Shown: positions 37,601-45,154, numbered from the stretch's first letter. The stretch: 64,000 bases of DNA from Roseivirga sp. BDSF3-8 (GCF_041449215.1 NZ_JBGNFV010000001.1:2393001-2457000); one strand, 5' to 3'. Numbers and translations are program-made. Notes: generated by a model from the letters alone, not told the origin.

Positions 37601-38366
37601 TAAGAGGGAGGGGGATGTAGAGGTTATCATCCAGGTCGGTCAGAGGAAATATGTGTTGCTTCCATGTGGTATGTCCACCGTGTGGTCCGGCACTGAAAAA
37701 CGGGTGGTGGGTGGCCAGTACTACTTTCTTATCCTGGTTACGCTCCAGTATGTCCTGTACCTGTGTCAGAACCTCATCCAGATCTGTGTATTCACAGCCA
37801 TCCTCTTTGGTGGGTACTGTGTTTTTATGTAGAAAGTACTGCGTATCTACTACGATAAGTACTATGTTTTCAGAGAGGTATTTCACTATCGGACCGGGGC
37901 AGCCATCATTAGGGATAAAGGCCTCTTCATTTTCCAGATAAGACTCTACCAGGCGTTCCTGGTTTCTTACGCGGTTCAGGCCATTTTCCTTACCCTGTCG
38001 CCAATCATGGTTACCGGGGATAAAGTAGATTTGGCCGGCATACCCTTCGAGCAGGTCTAACTGCAAGGTGATCTTTTGTGATTCTATCTCATAGAGAGGG
38101 TCATTTTCATCCGGAAGGCCATAGGGGTAAATGTTGTCTCCAAGGTAAACAACCGCGCTGTGCTTACCGGATTGGAGTAGCTGGCCGCGCAATTTTTCCA
38201 GGTTTTCTCTGGCTCCTGGTAAGGTGGGGGCTCCCGTATCGCCGATCAGGAATAAACTAAAAGTGAGGCTATCCGTGCTGTTTTGAGCTTTGGTCTGCCG
38301 TAATCCGGCTAATAGCATGAGGCCTGACAGTGCCAGGGTAAAAATCAATCGGTACGTAAAGTTCAT
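34671..38366 (-). CDS. Metallophosphoesterase - unknown middle domain - outer-membrane beta-barrel fusion
   Basis: 1231 residues from the ATG at 38366 (an ATG seven codons earlier is also in frame). The signal peptide ends near LRQTKAQ. Residues ~35-330 are a calcineurin-type phosphoesterase: IGDTG, VYLGDNIYP, IPGNHDW, ATHHPFFS, AAGHEHMLQYY. Residues ~440-740 form a middle region with TKSLRLEADDEKQYVLRSIEK, LFDMIIGDWDRHDDQWRW and VPRDRDQVFF. These D-R-H-x-x-Q and D-x-D elements recall the catalytic loop and metal-binding loop of atypical kinases (inference). From ~880 to the end is a surface-antigen/BamA-type barrel, with alternating strands and terminal ...PLVKFGFQF. It should be anchored in the outer membrane with the enzyme parts periplasmic or exposed. 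Monocistronic. Confidence 0.88.
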   Translation of the reverse strand: MNFTYRLIFTLALSGLMLLAGLRQTKAQNSTDSLTFSLFLIGDTGAPTLPGARENLEKLRGQLLQSGKHSAVVYLGDNIYPYGLPDENDPLYEIESQKITLQLDLLEGYAGQIYFIPGNHDWRQGKENGLNRVRNQERLVESYLENEEAFIPNDGCPGPIVKYLSENIVLIVVDTQYFLHKNTVPTKEDGCEYTDLDEVLTQVQDILERNQDKKVVLATHHPFFSAGPHGGHTTWKQHIFPLTDLDDNLYIPLPLIGSIYPLYRSLLGDIQDMPNPRYSQVRNAFVSLLNSYPNTIHAAGHEHMLQYYLEDSVHYIVSGSGAKTATVMREGGKFLANQNGFARLDFFGNGDVKLEFHSINNEKAIYDEIIFNKAIDTSAAADLSEGSRNLDYSDSTVIVAASGQYAANSFRKWLMGDNYRKEWQQPVKVPVFDISKEKGGLEIVKRGGGQQTKSLRLEADDEKQYVLRSIEKYPENAIPAPLRKTFAADIVQDQISASHPYGAIVLPPLADAAGVLHTNPSVVFLPDDPLLGPYRKDFANTLVLYEERPDEDWSDQASFGYSEELLSTRSVIEDLKDDSDNYVVQDEVLRARLFDMIIGDWDRHDDQWRWAEYDNDGKGKHYIPVPRDRDQVFFVNEGFIPKLASRKWAMPKIEGFDYEMRYPPGFMYNARYFDRTFLNQLEKEDWVAISDTLQRRLTDESIEQAIKSWPKEIYELSGEEIVAKLKSRRDNLKGNALEHYSFLAKGVDIPGSDKHEHYMVDRLDDDRTRVRIYKRKKDEGTTDKLLYDRTFFTDETDEIRLFGLEGEDRFDIKGDAKDGILIRVIGGADTDTVIVDSNVRGWVRKTKVYDTNEDNYIVKNSDTKDRTSDRLDVNAYDRKAFRYDQLIPLVSIEYNPDDGIFLGGGAMYTKHGFRREPYASRNKFTTNYALNTGSFNIRYKGEFNQTVASLDLVARANIRAPRFVNNFFGLGNEAVNEEDANGINYYRVRYEWWDIGVELRKRFGFSEISAGPMYEGIELENTGGRFIAEMAENDELEPSLFSNRNYGGISGHYELDLRDDEIIPKRGIYFNIEGRAMTGINDLSNDYGVLQGDLRFYNTFRKPFPFTFATRFGGGVTLGDFPFFQAQKLGGTENLRGYRMTRFYGGSMAYNNTEVRIHLLNFQTYLFPGQLGILAFHDVGRVWFDGESSDKWHTGYGGGIFVSPIGQVVISAMIGASEEDVLPLVKFGFQF

Positions 38367-38480
38367 GAGCATGTAGCTAAAAACCACCCTGAGCGATCTT
38401 GGTTTGCATAGTATGGGTGGGTTTATTAAAAAGTTTTCCCGGAGGATAAAGTAATTACGGTGCTCAGGCTTCTTTGTTTC

Positions 38481-39755
38481 CTATAGCTCTATGTCTTCGT
38501 CCCCTTCCTGGTAGGGTACATATTGCATGATTAGCTCAAACATTTCGTCTTTAGTACCCCATCCATAACCTACATCCACGGGGGGGTAGCTAGGGTTACG
38601 AGGGTTTTCTTCCGTATTATCAAATGTGGCTTCGGCATAGATCACCGAACCTTTTGGTATGCGCAGCATCTTGTGAAACTGGTAGGTCATTTGCCAGTTA
38701 AAGTCCCAGTCATCTATTTTTAGTAATGGGATCACTTCAGAATCCGGTGTGATGGCAAAGGCTCTGAAGGACTTACCCAGCAGGTGCATATGAGGTAGCA
38801 GGTTGATTAAACTTATGTCTTTTCTGATCACCGGAGACCGCATATAGAATGTTTGTTTACTTCCCGCCGGTATTATCAGGGGCCCATTTGTAATATCAGA
38901 TTCTTTGAGAATATAGGTTTTGGCAAACCGCTCAGGTTTTTCATCTGAGAGATAAAATGCCACCCGGGCATTATCAGTCTCATCCACCGGGGTGGGAGAG
39001 TAGTGTACGTTCATCACCAGGTCACTGCCGGCCGGTAACTTTTTGGCTATACCTTCAGGGTACATCACAGGGAAGTTGCCCGGTACCCAACCATGATAGA
39101 AGTAGTCGTAGAGGGTAATGGTGCTATTCTCAAATACGCTTTCTTCTCCTATTTCTATGCCGTCATCTTCCCGAATGGTATTGGTCGTATCGATCATCAT
39201 TCGTGAGTGATGGGTATAGCGGCGGTTGCCGGGCAGGTAGTCTATGCCCTTTACATATACCTCTTTCTCCAGGTCTGTAGGCATAACAAAAACGCGAAAG
39301 TGCTCCTGATTATCGCCTGGGATAGTGAAGGGTTTGTTCATAGGCACTACCAGATCCGGCTCCGGGTAACTTTCGGCCAGGTTATCCAATGCAGGCCGGT
39401 CTACAGGCGTACCGCGTTTTTTGCCCTGGGCCACCCAGGCACTTATCTTATCAATATCTTCCTGGTTCAGGATGCGCTCATTTTTAAACGAACGAAACTC
39501 CGGGTCTGCAAACCAGGGCGGCATATAGCGGGTCTCCACCGCATGCTTGATAAAGTCTGCCCGCTTGATCACATCCTGAAAGCTGGTAAGAGGAAAGGGG
39601 GCCGCCTGACCCTGGCGGTGGCAGGGTACACAATTTTTAATAATAATAGGCTCGATGTCCTTATGGTAAGTAAGGGCCTCTTCCTGTGCGACTGCGGAAA
39701 GGCTGGCCGTGAGTAGCGTAAGGCATGTAAGGATGCCACTGATCTTTATTTGCAT
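38481..39755 (-). CDS. Secreted c-type heme / copper type II monooxygenase-like (PHM/DBM fold) protein
   Basis: About 424 residues from the ATG at 39755; an ATG at 39779 is in frame but would overlap the upstream gene further. The signal peptide ends at SAVAQ. A cytochrome c module follows with CVPCH (IIIKNCVPCHRQGQAAPF). Then come segments like copper type II ascorbate-dependent monooxygenases: YTHHSRMMID, MNVHYSP and LLPHMHLLGKSF supply His/Met ligands in the expected order. The family hydroxylates peptides or small molecules in eukaryotes; bacterial substrates are unknown. It is translated after the redoxin gene, whose end overlaps its start by ten bases. Confidence 0.8.
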   Translation of the reverse strand: MQIKISGILTCLTLLTASLSAVAQEEALTYHKDIEPIIIKNCVPCHRQGQAAPFPLTSFQDVIKRADFIKHAVETRYMPPWFADPEFRSFKNERILNQEDIDKISAWVAQGKKRGTPVDRPALDNLAESYPEPDLVVPMNKPFTIPGDNQEHFRVFVMPTDLEKEVYVKGIDYLPGNRRYTHHSRMMIDTTNTIREDDGIEIGEESVFENSTITLYDYFYHGWVPGNFPVMYPEGIAKKLPAGSDLVMNVHYSPTPVDETDNARVAFYLSDEKPERFAKTYILKESDITNGPLIIPAGSKQTFYMRSPVIRKDISLINLLPHMHLLGKSFRAFAITPDSEVIPLLKIDDWDFNWQMTYQFHKMLRIPKGSVIYAEATFDNTEENPRNPSYPPVDVGYGWGTKDEMFELIMQYVPYQEGDEDIEL

Positions 39756-40276
39756 ACGCTGTTCCGTTCGATAAGGCACCCTACCGGTTGGGTGCGTACC
39801 GTTTCAATGATCTCTCCGTTAAGGTAAGCCGAAATAGCCTCGTCCAGATAGTGGCGGGTGGTATGGTTGCGGTACTTGCCCAGCGCATAATACCAGTTAT
39901 CTATTTTGCCACGATAAAGGGCAGTCATCTCATTATCAAAAAGGAATACTTCCGGCGTAGTAGTGGCGTCCAGCATTTCGACCATTTTGTTGCCTTCATC
40001 CCGCATAGTCTCAAACTCCACACCATACTTTTCCTTAAAGGCTTCTATATCTGCTGGCTCATCCCAACCCGTGAAAATGCCCGTAAAGTGTATTTGCGGA
40101 TATTTTTCATTCAGCCTATTTAGTTTAGGAATATACTTCTGGCTGATGGGGCATTCTGAAAACAGGAACACATATACCTCTCCGGCAGGCTTTTCTGCCG
40201 GCACGGCGGCAGAAAATGCCAGGCAAGCAACGCTGATCAGCAGCAGCGAGAGAAAACGTCTCAGATATACCATCAT
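39746..40276 (-). CDS. Secreted redoxin-domain protein
   Basis: 176 residues from the ATG at 40276. A promoter at 40294-40324 excludes the in-frame start at 40324. A signal peptide (LLLISVACLAFSAAVPA) precedes a thioredoxin-like fold with a single-Cys motif SECPISQKY and a cis-Pro loop ATTTPEVFLFD. The C-terminal TQPVGCLIERN matches the tail seen before the cytochrome/copper-monooxygenase part in fused homologues of other phyla (recollection). It overlaps the following heme/copper gene by ten bases, so the two act together, perhaps handling electrons or peroxide for the copper site. Confidence 0.82.
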   Translation of the reverse strand: MMVYLRRFLSLLLISVACLAFSAAVPAEKPAGEVYVFLFSECPISQKYIPKLNRLNEKYPQIHFTGIFTGWDEPADIEAFKEKYGVEFETMRDEGNKMVEMLDATTTPEVFLFDNEMTALYRGKIDNWYYALGKYRNHTTRHYLDEAISAYLNGEIIETVRTQPVGCLIERNSVCK

Positions 40277-40293
40277 CGTATTTGGGTCTATGT

Positions 40294-40324
40294 CAAAAAT
40301 AAGGCCAAATGCTGAGAATTTCAA
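40294..40324 (-). promoter_or_regulatory. Promoter TTG-N20-TATTTTTG of the redoxin/heme-copper operon
   Basis: On the minus strand TTG (40324-40322) and TATTTTTG (40301-40294) are 20 bases apart. The predicted leader before the ATG at 40276 is only about a dozen bases. Confidence 0.65.
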
Positions 40325-40479
40325 TCTGTTAGTGCGCTGATGAGAACAGGCGGATCAATGATTAATTTTCAGTGGAATAATTATGAAAACAAATTGACAC
40401 TAGTAAATTGGGGGTTGACTTATGGAGGGACCTGAAAATCCAGTAATAGAGTAGGGGGCTTTTTTAATTATTATCAATT

Positions 40480-40629
40480 ATGAAAAAGAAATTGAACATC
40501 GAGAAACTTAAAGTTGAAAGCTTTGTATGTGACGTGCAGCCAGAGCAGAAGAATGAAGTAAAAGGTGGAGAGTCAGCCTGGTGCGTTACGTTCAACTACT
40601 ACACACAGTGTATGTGCAACCACCATTAA
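40480..40629 (+). CDS. RiPP-like precursor peptide with GG leader and Cys-rich core
   Basis: 49 residues, ATG at 40480, stop TAA at 40627. The leader begins MKKKLNIEKLKVESFV, the pattern shared by Bacteroidota ribosomally made peptide precursors (pinensin-like and other 'natural product precursor' families). It ends in EVKGG at residues 26-30, the double-glycine cleavage signal. The 19-residue core carries three Cys (35, 44, 46), Ser32, Thr37, Thr42, aromatic residues and a terminal His-His. A clear terminator follows seven bases after the stop, so it is a free-standing gene. No LanB, LanC, LanM, peptidase-transporter or other modifying enzyme adjoins. The modification, if any, is unknown; it could also be an unmodified secreted peptide. 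Confidence 0.75.
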   Translation: MKKKLNIEKLKVESFVCDVQPEQKNEVKGGESAWCVTFNYYTQCMCNHH

Positions 40630-40635
40630 TTAATA

Positions 40636-40662
40636 AAGCCCCTGTTAATAAAGCAGGGGCTT
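40636..40662 (+). terminator. Terminator of the precursor-peptide gene
   Basis: A nine-bp perfect stem AAGCCCCTG/CAGGGGCTT (40636-40644 with 40654-40662) is followed by CTGTTTC. Confidence 0.75.
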
Positions 40663-40716
40663 CTGTTTCAAATGCCCGTCACCCGGTTTTGCCGGGGCAT
40701 ATCCTTGTATCTTACC

Positions 40717-41511
40717 TCAGATAATTGACGTCACTATTCCGCCTTCGGCTTTTATGGCAGCGCCGTTAGTAGCCGCAGAAAGCGGACTGGCAAAATAGGC
40801 CACTGTATTAGCAATTTCATCTACCTCTATAAAGCGCTGCAGCAGAGAGTTAGGGCGGTTAGTAGTAAAGAAGTCTTGTTCAGCCTCTTCTACTGACATA
40901 TCCTGTGACTCGGCTACTTCTTCAATAAACTTCTTCACTCCACGAGACCGGGTAGGGCCGGGCAACACCGAGTTTACGGTAATGTTCGTGCCCTTGGCTA
41001 GCTGTGCAAGTCCGCGGCTAATCGCCAATTGTGCAGTCTTGGTCATGCTATAGTGTATCATTTCTTCGGCTATAGCAATGCCTGATTCGCTACTGATAAA
41101 AATGATGCGCCCTTCATTTCGCTCCAGCATCTTAGGGAATACAGCCCGGCAAAGCCTGATACCGCTCATTACATTTACGTCAAAAAACCTGTACCAATCC
41201 TCATCAGGGATATCGGCAAAGTCTTTCGGCTGAAAAATACCTGCATTATTCACCAGGATATCAATATCAGGAAGCCGCTCAATTAGCCCGCCTACCTGTA
41301 CCGCATTAGAGAAATCAGCAGGAATACCAGAAATCTGCGCTTTAGCCACCTCCCTTTTCAACTTCTCTATGGCCTCATCTACGCTTTCCTGGGAGCGGCC
41401 ATTAATAACTACTTCAGCTCCTTCTATCAGGAGTCTTTTTGCGATAGCGTACCCTATACCTGCCGTAGATCCGCTCACGAAGGCGGTTTTACCAGTTAGC
41501 TGTAAATCCAT
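40717..41511 (-). CDS. Short-chain dehydrogenase/reductase
   Basis: 264 residues, classical SDR length. The NAD(P)-binding glycine motif is SGSTAGIGYAIA near residue 14, and NNAG is near residue 88. The catalytic Ser-Tyr-Lys triad is in ISSESGIAIAEEMIHYSMTK. VINGRS after the second strand suggests NADP(H) preference through the Arg. The substrate is unknown; the sequence is of the 3-oxoacyl-ACP-reductase-like kind. Monocistronic. Confidence 0.9.
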   Translation of the reverse strand: MDLQLTGKTAFVSGSTAGIGYAIAKRLLIEGAEVVINGRSQESVDEAIEKLKREVAKAQISGIPADFSNAVQVGGLIERLPDIDILVNNAGIFQPKDFADIPDEDWYRFFDVNVMSGIRLCRAVFPKMLERNEGRIIFISSESGIAIAEEMIHYSMTKTAQLAISRGLAQLAKGTNITVNSVLPGPTRSRGVKKFIEEVAESQDMSVEEAEQDFFTTNRPNSLLQRFIEVDEIANTVAYFASPLSAATNGAAIKAEGGIVTSII

Positions 41512-41693
41512 TTCTAAAAAATATTGATAGTGTCTTCCTGTTTACGGAGTGGTCCCGGCGGGGTTTAAATGGCCGGAGAGGAGGTTGGCTTATGGTAAAT
41601 GACGCCGGGGCTTTTTATGGCCATTTATAGTCATTTTTCGGTTACCTAACCTATGTTTTCCGATAAAGGGAAAAAACCCCAAATCAATTGACC

Positions 41694-42797
41694 ATGAAGT
41701 ATTTAAGAATAATTGTCTTCTTGCTTATTTCTATTTTGGCAATTGTCCAAAGCTGTAACAAAGAAGAGGTGGAACAATCAGGTGGAGGCAGTTTGCCGGA
41801 TGAAATACAGGAAATTTTTGACCCGGAAGAATGCACCTGCCTTGAAACCTTCGATAACCTGCCATTTTCAAAGTGGTCAGCAGGCGATACGATTACAGGC
41901 CTTTCCTGTCTTGAAGCTATCTCTGTAAAACACTTTCAGTTTACCGACGGAAGCTGGACCAGTGGCGGGCTGGCACAAACATGGAATGCAGCCCCTGTCA
42001 ATATGAGTGGCCGTGCCATGTTTACCGGCAATACCACCCTGCACTTTAATCTGCCTTGTACAGTAGATGGCTTGTGCATCAAAGTAGCGGATTACGGAGG
42101 AAATATTAACCTGAGAATCAATGGTGACTTTGTAAACGTCCCCGACTTTAATAATGTAGACGGGCAGGTTATCGGCAATACGCAGGTAACCATTACCTAT
42201 GATAGCAGTGGTGACCCCGCTGTGCTTTGTCTCACTGGAGCCATATATGAATTTGCCCTGGGCGGCCAGGAGCTTTTTATCGATGATCTTTGCCTTGGGC
42301 CTTGTATGGAGGATGAATGCACATGTCGTGAAAGTTTCGACCGTCAGGACTACGGTCCTTATAAGGTGGGAGATGGCTTTGCCCTGGAGGAGTGCGAAGG
42401 AGCAGTAGCGTTCGATAAGTTTGAGTTTAGTAACGGAACGGTGTATGCAAAAGGCCAGGCTACCATGCAGACCCCTGCTGCACCCCATATGAGCGGCCAG
42501 GTGATGCAACTTAATAATATCAATGCCTACTTTAATCTTCCCTGTACGGTAGACGGACTGTGTATCGATGTGGCCGACTTCGGAGGCAATGAGAACCTCG
42601 AAGTAAATGGTGATTTTATCAATTTCAGTCAGTTCTCATCTATCGACGGACAACAACTAGGAGGTACTACGATCAATATTGTATATGATAGTAATGGAAA
42701 CCCTATCAGATTATGTATAGATGGTCCCGTGAAGGAATTCATGATTGGGGGGCAGGAGCTTCAGGTGGACAGCCTGTGCCCAGGACCCTGTTTATAG
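41694..42797 (+). CDS. Lipoprotein with tandem duplicated cysteine-rich domain
   Basis: 367 residues. The ATG at 41694 is used; a TTG two codons earlier is in frame. Signal peptide with Cys21 (AIVQSC) as lipid anchor. Two ~160-residue repeats follow, starting at CTCLETFD (about residue 47) and CTCRESFD (about 210). Each contains MSGxxM, HFNLPCTVDGLCIKVADYGG-like and YDSxGxPxxLCLxG segments. Each ends in ELFIDDLCLGPCM or ELQVDSLCPGPCL. The even, conserved cysteines imply disulfides and extracellular exposure. The fold is probably a jelly-roll/lectin-like sandwich (inference). Family not recognised. A strong terminator follows. Confidence 0.8.
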   Translation: MKYLRIIVFLLISILAIVQSCNKEEVEQSGGGSLPDEIQEIFDPEECTCLETFDNLPFSKWSAGDTITGLSCLEAISVKHFQFTDGSWTSGGLAQTWNAAPVNMSGRAMFTGNTTLHFNLPCTVDGLCIKVADYGGNINLRINGDFVNVPDFNNVDGQVIGNTQVTITYDSSGDPAVLCLTGAIYEFALGGQELFIDDLCLGPCMEDECTCRESFDRQDYGPYKVGDGFALEECEGAVAFDKFEFSNGTVYAKGQATMQTPAAPHMSGQVMQLNNINAYFNLPCTVDGLCIDVADFGGNENLEVNGDFINFSQFSSIDGQQLGGTTINIVYDSNGNPIRLCIDGPVKEFMIGGQELQVDSLCPGPCL

Positions 42798-42820
42798 TAC
42801 GAATAGTCTGCATAGGTATA

Positions 42821-42850
42821 AACGGGGCTACTCAGGTGGCTCCGTTTTTT
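42821..42850 (+). terminator. Terminator after the duplicated-domain lipoprotein
   Basis: An 11-bp stem (AACGGGGCTAC with its complement, two G-T pairs) and a short loop, followed by TTTTTT. Confidence 0.8.
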
Positions 42851-43003
42851 ATATGTATGGTAGGGTTTAGTAATTTCTTCATGTTATTTTATCTTGAATT
42901 CTGCAGTCCTTCTTTAGCTATTCTATTACGTCCGTAGGGCCGGCATCAGCCCCGTTTGCTGGTCATGTTACTAAAGCAATCAAAAAGTAAACGTACCTGT
43001 ATA

Positions 43004-43630
43004 ATGAGGATAGCTTTCATAATTATGATAATCTGCCTGAGTGTACAAGCCACCGCGCAGGAGAGGTCCCGCCTGGATAGGTCCGGCCTGGAGAGATCCG
43101 GCCTGGAAAGGCCCAGCCGGGAGATCGGCGTATTGGCAGGGCTCAATTTTAACCAATCCAACACCCTCTTCAATACCACTACCGGTATCGGTGTATTCGT
43201 TGAGCCGGACATATTGATAAACGGACGCTATAGGTTTGGGTATCGATTTGAGCCTACTGCGCTTGCGTATGGCGTACTTGTACTACCTGGTGGCTGTGGC
43301 GGTGAGTGCCGGGAGGGCGCCAACTATGTCCTTAACAATTACCTGAAAGCAGAATATCTTTTTGGGCAGCCACGAAGAGGTAAAAATCGCGGCAGGCATC
43401 AGTTTTACGCAGGCGTTAATCTGGTCATACTCACCCACAACCGCTGGATCCTTATACGCGATCCAGGTAATTACCAGAACACCCGCCGCTGGGTAACCGA
43501 TACCGGCTTCGGCATCCGTGCCGGTGCCCTGCTAGGCCGCTTCGACCTGTCCGCCGCTTTCAATATGGTAGGGGACGACTACCAGGACTATGTAGGCTTC
43601 AGTCTGGGCTACCGGGCGTGGGGGAAGTAG
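43004..43630 (+). CDS. Secreted beta-barrel-like protein with short N-terminal repeats
   Basis: 208 residues from the ATG at 43004 (MRIAFIIM); an upstream in-frame ATG at 42956 would place a charged stretch before the signal peptide. Cleavage is likely after SVQATAQ. Directly after it come imperfect five-residue repeats (RSRLD RSGLE RSGLE RPSRE). The rest alternates hydrophobic and polar residues with many Gly, Tyr and Arg and ends in a strand-like GFSLGYRAW. This suggests a small outer-membrane barrel (PorT/OmpW-like in style). No family assigned. Confidence 0.65.
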   Translation: MRIAFIIMIICLSVQATAQERSRLDRSGLERSGLERPSREIGVLAGLNFNQSNTLFNTTTGIGVFVEPDILINGRYRFGYRFEPTALAYGVLVLPGGCGGECREGANYVLNNYLKAEYLFGQPRRGKNRGRHQFYAGVNLVILTHNRWILIRDPGNYQNTRRWVTDTGFGIRAGALLGRFDLSAAFNMVGDDYQDYVGFSLGYRAWGK

Positions 43631-43721
43631 GAGTTCGATCATACCGCTCAGCAAAAACTGCTTCCGGAAGCAATTCTGATTGTTGAAATTATGCCTGTTA
43701 TGCACCACAAGGTGATTTAGT

Positions 43722-44231
43722 ATGGCAAATTTCAACTTTAAGAAAAGAAGCCTGGGATCAGGACCACACTTGCTCGGTATACTTCTGATACTTGCAGGCT
43801 TATTTGCTTTAGCCAGTCCTTTATTTTTAAAGAGTGATAGCTCCCTGGAAAAGGTCCTGGCCGTGGGAATAGGCGCTGTAGTGATAGGCCTCTTTATTGT
43901 ATCTCTTTACAGCGGTACGCTAATTGACTTCACTCATAATAGATTTAAAGAGTACCAATCCATAGGAGGGTATAGGTTTGGAGAATGGGTTGCCCTGCCC
44001 GACATATCATGCGTAAAAGTAATTTCACGAAGCTACAAAAGCACTAATACCCCTAATGGGATTAGCCCGACTCTTTCAGGGAGGGTAACGGATTTTAAAA
44101 CCCTTATTTATTCTGATTCATCCGAGCCCGTACTTTCTTTCGAGTATGCCAATAAGGATAAAGCAGTCAAACACGCTAAGCAGTTAGCTGCTGATCTGAA
44201 TGCCGATTTAGTGCTTAATATTTCTGCATAA
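43722..44231 (+). CDS. Hypothetical membrane protein
   Basis: 169 residues. Two membrane segments (about 17-35 and 45-65) are followed by a cytoplasmic beta-rich domain of about 100 residues (TLIDFTHNRFKEYQSIGGYRFGEWVALPDI...). It ends in a helix (DKAVKHAKQLAADLN). The architecture resembles bacterial PH-domain-like membrane proteins, but no motif confirms this. It is immediately to the left of the IS3-family element (about 55 bases), which has not interrupted it. Confidence 0.6.
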   Translation: MANFNFKKRSLGSGPHLLGILLILAGLFALASPLFLKSDSSLEKVLAVGIGAVVIGLFIVSLYSGTLIDFTHNRFKEYQSIGGYRFGEWVALPDISCVKVISRSYKSTNTPNGISPTLSGRVTDFKTLIYSDSSEPVLSFEYANKDKAVKHAKQLAADLNADLVLNISA

Positions 44232-44297
44232 TGGTAACAGTCCCACTAAAAATCACCCTGTAAACCTTGGACTTGCAACAAAAAAGTGGACAATCTA

Positions 44298-45122
44298 TTA
44301 AGCACATATAGGTAAGTTTGTATTTCCGTATTCTTCAGGTGTTTTATACTCTAGTGCGGCATGTAGCCTCTTTCGGTTATACCACACCTCAATAAACTCA
44401 AAAACAGCTCTTTTAGCCTGCATGATATTGTTAAAATGGGTGTGATATACCATTTCCGATTTCAGAGTTCTAAAGAAGCTTTCAGCTACCGCATTGTCCC
44501 AGCAGTTGGCCTTTCTGCTCATACTCTGGATAACACTTCTTTTTCTGAGTTCGTAAGTAAATGCCTCGGAGGCGTACTGTATCCCCCGGTCTGAATGAAA
44601 GATCAGTTCTTTTTCTATCGGCCTGTTCTTAATTGCCATTTGCCAGGCTTTCATCACCGTCTCAGATACACTTAATGTCGTACTCAAAGACCATCCAATG
44701 ACTTTACGGTCATATAAATCAATGATAGTCGTCAAATAAAGCCATTTGGTGCCCGCCCAGATATAGGTTATATCTGACACCCACTTCTCTGCCGGCCTTG
44801 CAGCGGTAAAATCCCGATTTAAATGATTGTCCGGAATACTGTAGTGATGATCTGAATCTGTTGTATAACCTCTGTATTTTTTGCTCCTGATACATTTCAA
44901 CCTTTCAGCTCGCATCAGCCTGGCGACAAAAGGACGGGAGGCTTTTCTGCCGTTTCTCTGTAATTCTGCACAGATCTTCGGACTTCCATACCTTCCTTTT
45001 ACCTCGGTATAAATCTGACGTATTTCCTGTTGTAATCCCTTCCTGGCTTTAGCCCGATTCGACGGTTTACGATTGCACCAGGCATAATAACCGCTGCGGC
45101 TGACCTGGAATACGTTACACAT
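44298..45122 (-). CDS. IS3-family transposase OrfB (DDE integrase domain)
   Basis: 274 residues from the first ATG, but most likely made as an OrfAB fusion by -1 frameshifting. The frame is open upstream to the slippery site near 45205, giving ...YRFIKAFKAEYAVEKM. The HTH_21-like stretch is followed by the rve catalytic core: WVSDITYIWAGTKWLYL (first D), FHSDRGIQYAS (second D) and SRKANCWDNAVAESFFRTLK (E). The C terminus FEFIEVWYNRKRLHAALEYKTPEEY is typical. The stop lies inside the left inverted repeat. Confidence 0.93.
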   Translation of the reverse strand: MCNVFQVSRSGYYAWCNRKPSNRAKARKGLQQEIRQIYTEVKGRYGSPKICAELQRNGRKASRPFVARLMRAERLKCIRSKKYRGYTTDSDHHYSIPDNHLNRDFTAARPAEKWVSDITYIWAGTKWLYLTTIIDLYDRKVIGWSLSTTLSVSETVMKAWQMAIKNRPIEKELIFHSDRGIQYASEAFTYELRKRSVIQSMSRKANCWDNAVAESFFRTLKSEMVYHTHFNNIMQAKRAVFEFIEVWYNRKRLHAALEYKTPEEYGNTNLPICA

Positions 45123-45154
45123 TTTCTCAACAGCATATTCAGCCTTAAATGCCT

